Positions 1-5,378 of a DNA stretch of 5,378 bases are shown here, in pieces (the stretch's first letter is position 1; every line of letters starts with the position of its first letter). Origin of the DNA: Candidatus Cloacimonadota bacterium (lineage in GTDB: Bacteria > Cloacimonadota > Cloacimonadia > Cloacimonadales > JAFGVF01); NCBI GenBank assembly GCA_016938155.1, contig JAFGVF010000157.1:1-5378 (forward strand), in the 5' to 3' direction. The notes under the pieces were generated by a model. The model saw nothing but the letters and a program-made list of their open reading frames with translations, was not told the DNA's origin and did not search any database. Position numbers and translations under genes: made by a program.

Positions 1-1179
1 ACAATCGATGATCCATTCTATCATAATGTAGGACGACCGCAGTTAGCCTTGGTTGATGAGAAACAGAATGTAATCTTCAATTTCGGAATGCGTTACTTCG
101 GAGAAAGAAAAAAAGGTACTCTGACACTTGCATGGACATCAGGGATGCGACTCGGAATGGCAGCATGTCATGGTGGAATTAAGGAGATTGATTTCTCCGG
201 ATGCGATAAAGAGGAAGATAAAAATCTTGGAATGCGTTCCATTGCTTTTTACGGACTATCAGGAACAGGAAAATCTTCTCATACCAATAATGCAGATAAT
301 GGCGGGACTCTTCCCAAAGGTTTCTCAAAGGTTGTTTTACATGACGATGCTTTCCAGATTGACCCGGATGATAGAATCTGCCGTGTTTGGGAGCCGACTT
401 TATTCGATAAAACTGATAGCCGTGAGCCTGATCACCCGGACTGGAAATATGTTATCTCTTTAATGAACCATTCTCAGATATGTATTAACGGTAGGAATAT
501 CCCTGTGGGATTAGATTTAAGAAACGATAATGGCAGAGCCTTGCTGGACAGAGATTTGCTGGGTAAATGGGTGAATAAATGTTCATTTCCGACAGCTCTT
601 TGCTGGTTGATGAAAGATGCTATTTTGCCTCCAATAATCAAATTTACCGATAAATATCTGGCTGTTTCTATGGGTGCTGCTCTTGCAACAATGAGAAACA
701 GAGCAGAGAATGTGAAGGAAGAAGAACTTAATAAGCTTGTGTTTGAACCTTTTGCCAATCCATTCCGTGTTTATGAGTTGTATAAAGATGTTGAAGCTTT
801 CTTATCTTTGATAGAAAGTGGAGCTGATGTGTATTGTTTTAATTCAAGCGGATACTGGAAGTCATCCGATTCACAATTGGAAGCTATTCCTCTGAAAACT
901 TCATTAACTTTGCAAACCGGTATCTTGATGGATAAGATTGTGTGGGAGCCTTGGGAAGTATTACCGGGAGCAATGATTCCAACTCGTGAATCTATCGATA
1001 CACTCATTCCCGGGTTCTATGATAAGTATGATCCATCAAAGAGAAATCATTATAATGATTACTTGAATCTTGTTGATGAACGCTTCAAGCAAAGAAGAGA
1101 GTTTCTTGATAACTCCGACCTCAGAGAGAAACCGGCATTATTATTGAAGCTTCTTACTTCACTCAAAATTCATCGATAA
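1..1179 (+). CDS. Divergent ATP-type phosphoenolpyruvate carboxykinase (pckA family), 5' end outside the window
   Basis: The frame is open from base 1, so the gene is cut by the window edge; 392 residues are visible. The TTG at 49 is internal and not a credible start. The family converts oxaloacetate + ATP to PEP + ADP + CO2 in the cytosol, reversibly. Numbering codons from base 1, the visible marks are YFGERKKG (31-38 region, K37-K38), matching the YxGExKKG motif of ATP-type enzymes; H57, 19 residues after K38 as in E. coli K213/H232; the P-loop GLSGTGKS at 85-92; the metal-binding pair D115-D116; E131...K137-T138; R179, which fits E. coli R333; and DAILPP at 206-211. Differences from classical enzymes: the HCSAN segment is reduced to H57, about 12 extra residues lie between H57 and the P-loop, EGGCYAKT reads EPTLFDKT, and the TGWTGG-like loop reads NSSGYW (281-286). 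By comparison with family length, about 150-165 residues are probably missing upstream. The core catalytic residues are present, so activity is plausible, but a related kinase-like specificity cannot be excluded. Confidence 0.78.
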   Translation, partial: TIDDPFYHNVGRPQLALVDEKQNVIFNFGMRYFGERKKGTLTLAWTSGMRLGMAACHGGIKEIDFSGCDKEEDKNLGMRSIAFYGLSGTGKSSHTNNADNGGTLPKGFSKVVLHDDAFQIDPDDRICRVWEPTLFDKTDSREPDHPDWKYVISLMNHSQICINGRNIPVGLDLRNDNGRALLDRDLLGKWVNKCSFPTALCWLMKDAILPPIIKFTDKYLAVSMGAALATMRNRAENVKEEELNKLVFEPFANPFRVYELYKDVEAFLSLIESGADVYCFNSSGYWKSSDSQLEAIPLKTSLTLQTGILMDKIVWEPWEVLPGAMIPTRESIDTLIPGFYDKYDPSKRNHYNDYLNLVDERFKQRREFLDNSDLREKPALLLKLLTSLKIHR

Positions 1180-1195
1180 CCTATATAATATAATT

Positions 1196-1221
1196 AAGAC
1201 CGGAACCTCCGGTCTTTTTTT
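1196..1221 (+). terminator. Intrinsic terminator after the PEP carboxykinase gene
   Basis: A perfect 7-bp stem, GACCGGA (1198-1204) with TCCGGTC (1208-1214), closes a 3-base ACC loop and is followed by seven T residues (1215-1221). The AA at 1196-1197 can extend the stem with the first two Ts. It starts 17 bases after the TAA, which ends the carboxykinase transcript and separates it from hppA. Confidence 0.92.
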
Positions 1222-1254
1222 CGTGTTAATATTATGAGTGGATGGATAATCTGC

Positions 1255-1282
1255 TTTACAAATAGAGATATTTAGATTTAAT
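1255..1282 (+). promoter_or_regulatory. Candidate sigma-70-type promoter of hppA
   Basis: TTTACA at 1255-1260 matches the -35 consensus at 5 of 6 positions, and TTTAAT at 1277-1282 matches the -10 consensus at 5 of 6, with a 16-base spacer. It lies between the preceding terminator and the hppA Shine-Dalgarno (AAGGAG, 1300-1305), where a promoter is needed. The region is AT-rich, so chance matches are likely, and the host's promoter consensus is unknown. Confidence 0.4.
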
Positions 1283-1310
1283 TGATTAAATATGAACAAA
1301 AGGAGTTGAT

Positions 1311-3755
1311 ATGACTTATATCCCAGCCGTTTGGTATATTGCCCCAGTGGGAGCAGTCATTGCTTTAATTTTCGCATGGATATTCTATAAGGAAGTTAAA
1401 AGTAAAGACCCCGGAACACCTGAGATGCAGAGGATTGCAAGCTATGTCAGAGAAGGTGCGTTTGCCTATCTGAGACAGCAATACAAAGGTGTAGGTATCT
1501 TTTTCATTATAGCATTTATTATTTTCAACATTATGGCTCATGTTTTACATGTACTCCATTGGTTAGTTCCGATTGCTTTCCTCACCGGTGGTTTTTTCTC
1601 CGGTCTGGCAGGCTTTATCGGTATGAATACAGCCACAATTGCTTCCAACAGGACTGCCCAAGCATGTACTAAGAGTCTTAATCAGGGACTCAAAGTTGCT
1701 TTCCGTGCAGGAGCTGTAATGGGGCTGGTAGTTGTCGGCTTGGCTTTAATTGACATATCTTTATGGTTTTACCTATTGAACATGTTTAAGTTCGATTTAG
1801 GTACAATAACAGTGATTATGCTCAGTTTTGGTATGGGTGCTTCTACTCAGGCTTTATTTGCCCGTCTCGGTGGAGGTATCTTCACAAAGGCTGCGGATGT
1901 AGGTGCTGACCTTGTAGGTAAAGTTGAAGCAGGTATTCCTGAAGATGACCCTCGTAATCCGGCGACAATTGCCGATAATGTTGGAGACAATGTCGGTGAT
2001 GTTGCGGGTATGGGAGCTGATCTATATGAATCATATGCAGGCTCTATATTGGCAACAGCAGCTCTTGGTATGGCAGCAGTAACTCAGAATCCTGCCTGGA
2101 GTGAGTATGCGTTGAAATTTGTAACTGCCCCGATGGTTTTAGCCGGTATTGGTGCCTTCCTCTCAATTCTTGGTATTTTCCTTGTATCTTCAAAGGAAAC
2201 AGCCGGAACAAAAGAGCTTATGTTTGCTTTGAATAAAAGTGTTTATGCCAGTTCTGTATTGATTGCGATAGCATCATTCTTCGTTACTAAGATTATGCTC
2301 CCGAAAGAGATGGCTTTGGGAGTATTTATCTCTTCCGTAGTTGGTTTGCTTGCAGGCATTCTTATCGGATTTTTTACTGAACTCTCAACTTCTGACAGCT
2401 ATAAGCCTACACAAGGAATTTCCAAGCAGGGACAATACGGACCGGCGACAGTCATTATTGATGGGCTTGCAGTTGGAATGAAATCCACCTTTGCACCGGT
2501 TGTTATTATAGGTTTTGCAATTTTAACAGCCTTCAGCGTAAGCGGTGGTTGGTTCAGTATCGAAAGAGGACTTTACGGAATAGGCTTCGGTGCTGTCGGT
2601 ATGTTGGCTACATTGGGTGTAACTCTTGCTATGGATGCTTTTGGACCGATTGCCGATAATGCAGGTGGAAATGCAGAGATGTGTCATCTGCCTAAAGATG
2701 TAAGAAAGAAGACAGATGCCCTTGATGCAGTGGGAAATACAACAGCTGCAACAGGAAAGGGTTTTGCTATCGGTTCAGCTGCTTTGACGGCTATGGCTCT
2801 CTTGGCAGCATATCTTGAAGAGATTCGTGCCGGATTCATCCATCTCGGACGGGAAGCCATTGATGGGGTTCCGATTGCCCAAGCATCTGTGGAACACTTT
2901 ATAAATCAATATAATGTTAATCTTATGAATCCGAAATTCCTGGTGGGCATCTTCATCGGAGCTATGACGGCTTATGTTTTCTCCGCTTACACTATGAAAG
3001 CTGTGGGTAATGCTGCAGGAGATATGGTAGCAGAAGTCCGTCGTCAGTTTAAGGAGATAAAAGGCATATTAGAGGGAACAGGTACGCCGGATTATAAACG
3101 GTGTGTGATGATTTCCACAAAGAGTGCCCAGCGCGAAATGCTGAAACCTGCTCTCATCGGTATTATTACACCTATTGTTGTGGGACTGATTCTCGGTGTT
3201 GCAGGTGTACTCGGTTTGCTTGCCGGCTCGCTTGCAAGTGGACTTGTTTTGGCGATTATGATGAACAACTCCGGTGGAGCTTGGGATAATGCCAAGAAGT
3301 TTGTAGAAGCAGGAAATTATGGCGGAAAAGGTTCTGAAGTACATAAAGCTACCGTCGTTGGAGATACTGTTGGCGATCCCTTTAAAGACACAGCCGGACC
3401 TTCAATTAATATCCTAATCAAGCTCATGAGTATGGTCAGTATCGTTTTCGCCGGACTTATTGTTGCGTACTCTCCAATTATCGAATCTACATATTCACCC
3501 ATTAATGAGAACTTTACAATCTCTTCTGAGTGGAAAGCAAGTCATCCTGTTCAGAAGGTTTGTCCACTTCAAACAACCGGCGAGATGTGTGATGACTGCA
3601 TAGCAAAGGGTGGATGCGACGAAGAATGCCTTGAAGAACAATCAACTCCTGCCGAACACAGCAGAAGTGAGTGCACACTCGAAACAACAGGTGAGATGTG
3701 CGATGATTGCAAAGCCAAAGGCGGTTGCGATTCTTCCTGTATCGGCGAAAAATAA
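1311..3755 (+). CDS. hppA: Membrane-embedded ion-pumping pyrophosphatase (K+-dependent type) with cysteine-rich C-terminal tail
   Basis: This 814-residue integral membrane protein hydrolyses pyrophosphate and uses the energy to pump Na+ and/or H+ across the cytoplasmic membrane. The ATG at 1311 follows AAGGAG by 5 bases and opens directly into a first membrane helix (about residues 4-26). Family signatures are complete: [11 protein letters not shown] at 196-206, the acidic DNVGDNVGD at 222-230, DNAGGNAEM at 449-457, and the D685...D689...D693 cluster before the last helix (about 699-720). The semi-conserved glutamate is E240 in DLYESYAG, the placement seen in Na+-pumping and some bacterial H+-pumping enzymes rather than plant-type enzymes. 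A479 and G482 in GNTTAATG mark the K+-dependent subfamily, since K+-independent enzymes have Lys at the first position. Most relatives end soon after the last helix; here about 90 residues follow, including two [17 protein letters not shown] repeats (751-776 and 788-813). Terminators on both sides suggest a single-gene transcript. Family assignment is secure; ion choice cannot be settled from sequence alone. Confidence 0.97.
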   Translation: MTYIPAVWYIAPVGAVIALIFAWIFYKEVKSKDPGTPEMQRIASYVREGAFAYLRQQYKGVGIFFIIAFIIFNIMAHVLHVLHWLVPIAFLTGGFFSGLAGFIGMNTATIASNRTAQACTKSLNQGLKVAFRAGAVMGLVVVGLALIDISLWFYLLNMFKFDLGTITVIMLSFGMGASTQALFARLGGGIFTKAADVGADLVGKVEAGIPEDDPRNPATIADNVGDNVGDVAGMGADLYESYAGSILATAALGMAAVTQNPAWSEYALKFVTAPMVLAGIGAFLSILGIFLVSSKETAGTKELMFALNKSVYASSVLIAIASFFVTKIMLPKEMALGVFISSVVGLLAGILIGFFTELSTSDSYKPTQGISKQGQYGPATVIIDGLAVGMKSTFAPVVIIGFAILTAFSVSGGWFSIERGLYGIGFGAVGMLATLGVTLAMDAFGPIADNAGGNAEMCHLPKDVRKKTDALDAVGNTTAATGKGFAIGSAALTAMALLAAYLEEIRAGFIHLGREAIDGVPIAQASVEHFINQYNVNLMNPKFLVGIFIGAMTAYVFSAYTMKAVGNAAGDMVAEVRRQFKEIKGILEGTGTPDYKRCVMISTKSAQREMLKPALIGIITPIVVGLILGVAGVLGLLAGSLASGLVLAIMMNNSGGAWDNAKKFVEAGNYGGKGSEVHKATVVGDTVGDPFKDTAGPSINILIKLMSMVSIVFAGLIVAYSPIIESTYSPINENFTISSEWKASHPVQKVCPLQTTGEMCDDCIAKGGCDEECLEEQSTPAEHSRSECTLETTGEMCDDCKAKGGCDSSCIGEK
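3561..3749 (+). repeat. Two-copy cysteine-rich coding repeat in the hppA tail
   Basis: Two 26-codon units (3561-3638 and 3672-3749) lie 111 bases apart and encode C-x8-C-x2-C-x5-C-x3-C. The shared core is [16 protein letters not shown]. Nineteen of 26 residues are identical, and all five cysteines are conserved. They are joined by an 11-residue linker ([11 protein letters not shown]) and end at the C-terminus. The spacing would suit metal or Fe-S binding or disulfides; no known named domain is recognised. Confidence 0.9.
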
Positions 3756-3777
3756 GACATATCAATTATAATAAACC

Positions 3778-3808
3778 AAAGCCGTGTTCATTTGAATACG
3801 GCTTTTTT
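3778..3808 (+). terminator. Intrinsic terminator after hppA
   Basis: A 12-bp stem (3778-3789 with 3794-3805, including one G-T pair at 3786/3797) closes an ATTT loop. The right arm runs into six consecutive Ts (3803-3808). It begins 23 bases after the hppA stop codon. Confidence 0.93.
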
Positions 3809-3993
3809 CATAATAGTTAATCTTACAAGCCTACGCAGTGCATTTTTCAATAACTTACCCACTTTTCCGATTGATATTGATTCAATCAAAACTCTTAGCA
3901 CGACACGCTTTTATCAATCTACAGTGGAAATAATGCTGAGTTTCGGACATTCAGGGGTGCAATTATCATCTTTCTACTACCTATTCATCTCCT

Positions 3994-4090
3994 CACTGTT
4001 TTCTCACTGCTCACTCACTGCTCTCCCACTGTGCACGCACTGAAACAGTGGGTGGACAGTGAGTGCACAGTGGCAGAGCAGTGGGAAAAT
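3994..4090. repeat. 11-base-phased CACTG array facing a CAGTG array; long imperfect palindrome
   Basis: CACTG occurs at 3994, 4005, 4016, 4027 and 4038, and CAGTG at 4046, 4057, 4068 and 4079, each series at exactly 11-base steps. Only the pentamer is kept; the 6-base spacers vary. The two series meet at CACTG-AAA-CAGTG (4038-4050). Positions summing to 4088 pair: all four inner CACTG blocks pair with the four CAGTG blocks in one register, and several spacer positions pair as well. About 34 of 45 positions between 3999 and 4089 form Watson-Crick pairs, plus a few G-T pairs. The result is a roughly 93-base hairpin or cruciform with mismatches confined to the spacers. It could be a repeated genomic element, a phased protein-binding site or a structured RNA. 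Confidence 0.85.
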
Positions 4091-4145
4091 TGCCCTTTGA
4101 TGAAGAGGACATAGAGATTGCCCAAAATGAAAAAAGAGGATTCAA

Positions 4146-4184
4146 TTCTTGCACCACAGTGAGTTTACGAGTGTGGGGCAAGAA
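4146..4184. repeat. Second imperfect hairpin in the intergenic region
   Basis: TTCTTGC (4146-4152) pairs with GCAAGAA (4178-4184). After one A/G mismatch, CCACA (4154-4158) pairs with TGTGG (4172-4176), leaving a 13-base loop. The left arm contains another CAGTG (4157-4161). There is no T-run after it, so it is not a standard + strand terminator. Function is unknown. Confidence 0.6.
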
Positions 4185-4338
4185 GAAGAGCAATGAGACA
4201 TAAGATTGTTATCGGGGATTTGTTGAAGTTAATTGTCTCTGCTCCAAACTCACTTTGTTTGCTATGGTGCAGTTGATACATTTCCTACTAATTCCACTCA
4301 CTCATTAAAAATTCCTTTTCAAAATAATTAGTTTTTAA

Positions 4339-4391
4339 AGTTTGTAAACTAAGCAGATTAATGCGTAGCATTTACTGTTAATCGTTGGAGG
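4339..4391 (+). promoter_or_regulatory. Leader of the zinc-ribbon/ileS pair with small inverted repeats and Shine-Dalgarno
   Basis: AGTTTGTAAACT (4339-4350) is an inverted repeat with a 2-base centre. GATTAA (4356-4361) is complemented by TTAATC (4378-4383), enclosing AATGC-GTA-GCATT (4360-4372), a 5-bp mini-hairpin. The strong GGAGG (4387-4391) follows at once, so a folded leader could affect access to it. The repeats are short and AT-rich and may be chance. Confidence 0.25.
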
Positions 4392-4395
4392 AATA

Positions 4396-4701
4396 ATGTT
4401 TAAATTGAATGACGAACAACTGGCAAAAGCCAAGGAGATAGCTCTGTCGAATCGCCGGAAGAAAAGCTGTGGCGAATGTTACGACAGAGGCTATATTGGT
4501 ACGACGGAAGAGAATCTGCTTATCCTTTGTCCGAAGTGTGTGGATTTGGATAAGGCAATGGAAGATTGGAAGGATTATGTAGCTGAAGTACCGGAACTCA
4601 AAGAGGAGTTCAGTGATTTGTTTGAAGAGGCTTCCGAGACGGAAGAAGAGATAGATGTTACAAAGTTGAACCGTGCGATGCGCAGGAAGAACAACAAATA
4701 A
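4396..4701 (+). CDS. Small CxxC...CxxC zinc-ribbon-like protein of unknown function
   Basis: This 101-residue protein matches no family I can name. The ATG at 4396 follows GGAGG (4387-4391) by 4 bases, which supports the start. It opens with a helical, basic segment (1-23, ending NRRKK), then CGEC (25-28), the turn YDRGYIG (29-35) and CPKC (45-48). This is a four-cysteine arrangement expected to bind one zinc, with a CxxCxxxG pattern reminiscent of, but not the same as, the DnaJ cysteine-rich repeat. Residues 53-87 are strongly acidic (EELKEE, EEASETEEE-like stretches), and the tail is basic (NRAMRRKNNK). No signal peptide or membrane helix is seen, so it is probably cytosolic. It ends 13 bases before ileS, so the two are probably co-transcribed. 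That hints at a link to translation or nucleic-acid binding, but no function can be assigned. Confidence 0.85.
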   Translation: MFKLNDEQLAKAKEIALSNRRKKSCGECYDRGYIGTTEENLLILCPKCVDLDKAMEDWKDYVAEVPELKEEFSDLFEEASETEEEIDVTKLNRAMRRKNNK

Positions 4702-4714
4702 CGGAGTTTTATAG

Positions 4715-5378
4715 ATGTATAAAGTAATTGATATAAAAGAGGCTGCGTCTCTTCTCGAAGGAAGAGTACAGGCTTATTGGAAGGAACATGACCTTGCTCA
4801 AAAAAGTGAGGATCTCCGGGAAGGAGCTCCCAGATTCGTGTTCTTTGAAGGACCACCGACTGCCAATGGTAAGCCGGGAATCCATCATGTAATGGCGAGA
4901 ACACTGAAGGATTCGGTGTGCCGTTACAAAACCATGAAAGGATTTCAGGTAAAACGCAAGGCGGGATGGGATACCCATGGTCTGCCGGTTGAAATTGAGG
5001 TTGAGAAACAGCTCGGTCTCAGCGATAAGAAAGAGATTGAGGAATATGGACTTGCCGAGTTTAACAAGAAATGCCGGGAGTCTGTGTTTACCTATGAAGG
5101 ACTCTGGCGTAAGATGACGGAAAAGATGGGGTATTGGATTGATCTTGACCACCCCTACATCACGCTTGAAAACAACTATATCGAGACACTTTGGTGGATA
5201 TTGAATGAGTTCTTTAAGAAGGACTTAATCTATAAAGGTCACAAGATTGTGCCATATTGCCCGAGTTGCGGAACCCCGCTCTCATCACATGAAGTGGCTC
5301 AGGGATACAAGGATGTGAATGATCCGTCCGTATTCGTGAAGTTTAAGGCAAAGGATGAGGATAACCTCTATTACCTTG
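4715..5378 (+). CDS. ileS: Isoleucyl-tRNA synthetase, type 2 (IleRS2), N-terminal part; 3' end outside the window
   Basis: IleRS attaches isoleucine to tRNA-Ile in the cytosol, using ATP and releasing AMP and pyrophosphate. The frame is open from ATG 4715 to the window end (221 residues of an expected 1000 or more). GGAG at 4703-4706 lies 8 bases before the start, and the following residues ([14 protein letters not shown]) look like a normal IleRS N-terminus. Visible marks are [17 protein letters not shown] (43-59), with the class I signature present as GIHH (55-58) where HxGH is usual; [12 protein letters not shown] (82-93); and [14 protein letters not shown] around 183-196, at the entry to the inserted CP1 editing region. 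The PPTANGxPGxHH context and KAGWDTHG are typical of the IleRS2 clade, which is shared with eukaryotic cytosolic enzymes and generally tolerates mupirocin. The KMSKS loop and the editing site lie beyond the window. The gene follows the small zinc-ribbon gene by 13 bases, probably in one operon. Confidence 0.97.
   Translation, partial: MYKVIDIKEAASLLEGRVQAYWKEHDLAQKSEDLREGAPRFVFFEGPPTANGKPGIHHVMARTLKDSVCRYKTMKGFQVKRKAGWDTHGLPVEIEVEKQLGLSDKKEIEEYGLAEFNKKCRESVFTYEGLWRKMTEKMGYWIDLDHPYITLENNYIETLWWILNEFFKKDLIYKGHKIVPYCPSCGTPLSSHEVAQGYKDVNDPSVFVKFKAKDEDNLYYL

Larger units (their letters stand above)
3809..4395 (+). other. Long intergenic region with inverted repeats, no convincing gene
   Basis: About 590 bases separate the hppA terminator from the next gene. 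The open frames here are short, lack ribosome binding sites at plausible starts and overlap the palindromic DNA. The region holds the 11-base-phased CACTG/CAGTG array (3994-4083), a second hairpin (4146-4184) and an AT-rich stretch (about 4300-4395) that should contain the promoter of the downstream pair, although no clear -35/-10 pair stands out. The part from 3809 to about 3990 shows only stray CAGTG copies (3836-3840, 3922-3926) and a small TTGAT/ATCAA-rich repeat near 3871-3890. No tRNA, CRISPR or insertion sequence was recognised. Confidence 0.7.

Noticed and set aside
3514..3765. - strand open frames opposite the hppA tail
   Set aside because: They arise from the cysteine repeat read backwards; the + strand frame continues from the secure hppA reading frame to its stop at 3755.
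3792..4043. 83-residue open frame with a TTG start in the intergenic region
   Set aside because: It starts inside the hppA terminator stem, has no ribosome binding site, and its end is made of the phased CACTG repeat. The protein has no recognisable features.
4050..4057. GGGTGGAC, similar to part of the T-box antiterminator motif, upstream of ileS
   Set aside because: The conserved ACCGCG half is missing, no terminator or specifier stem follows, and the position is explained by the CAGTG repeat series.
3994..4083. CRISPR array
   Set aside because: The repeated unit is only 5 bases with 6-base gaps and switches orientation at the centre, unlike CRISPR repeats and spacers; no cas genes are present.
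4138..4156. GGATTCAATTC...GCACCA, resembling a tRNA T-arm and 3' end
   Set aside because: The T-stem does not pair and no D-arm, anticodon arm or acceptor stem fits upstream.
4011..4193. 60-residue open frame on the - strand
   Set aside because: It is largely the reverse of the palindromic DNA and hairpin, with no Shine-Dalgarno and no protein family resemblance.
4063..4203. Short + strand frame with a charged, protein-like stretch (LPFDEEDIEIAQNEK)
   Set aside because: Only 46 codons from a GTG inside the palindrome, with no convincing ribosome binding site. It could be a gene remnant, but nothing confirms it.
4193..4276. 27-residue frame starting ATG 4193, considered as a leader peptide for the ileS unit
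   Set aside because: Only three Ile codons and not clustered, a weak purine-rich sequence instead of a clear Shine-Dalgarno, and no attenuator-like terminator after it.
4709..5152. 147-residue open frame on the - strand
   Set aside because: It lies antisense to the N-terminal part of ileS, whose + strand frame has clear family motifs; it is a shadow frame.

Overview
The window carries four protein-coding genes, all on the + strand, from a bacterium of moderate-to-low GC that uses AGGAG-type ribosome binding sites and intrinsic terminators. The gene set is a divergent ATP-type PEP carboxykinase, a K+-dependent-type membrane pyrophosphatase and a type 2 isoleucyl-tRNA synthetase. This combination suits an anaerobic, fermentative or syntrophic lineage, perhaps the Bacteroidota/Cloacimonadota side of the tree. 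That placement is an impression from gene content only, because no rRNA or other marker is present.

Layout: (1) 1-1179 is the 3' part of a PEP carboxykinase-family gene whose start lies before the window, closed by a strong terminator at 1196-1221. (2) 1311-3755 is a complete hppA gene (814 residues) with its own candidate promoter, a good Shine-Dalgarno and a strong terminator at 3778-3808. Its product ends in an unusual tail holding two copies of a five-cysteine motif. (3) 3809-4395 is about 590 bases without a convincing gene. It contains a striking element: the pentamer CACTG five times at exactly 11-base steps, then its complement CAGTG four times at 11-base steps, folding in a single register into a long imperfect hairpin. 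A second, smaller hairpin follows. (4) 4396-4701 encodes an unrecognised 101-residue protein with a CxxC...CxxC zinc-ribbon-like knuckle. Only 13 bases separate it from (5) the 5' end of ileS at 4715, which runs off the window. The ileS product has the swapped active-site signature GIHH in place of HIGH.

Functionally, PEP carboxykinase sets the PEP/oxaloacetate balance. The membrane pyrophosphatase turns pyrophosphate from biosynthesis, including aminoacyl-tRNA synthesis, into an ion gradient. The terminators show that the first two genes are separate transcription units, while the small zinc-ribbon gene and ileS look like one operon. The points most worth a second look are the cysteine-rich tail, the 11-base-phased palindrome and the GXHH synthetase.
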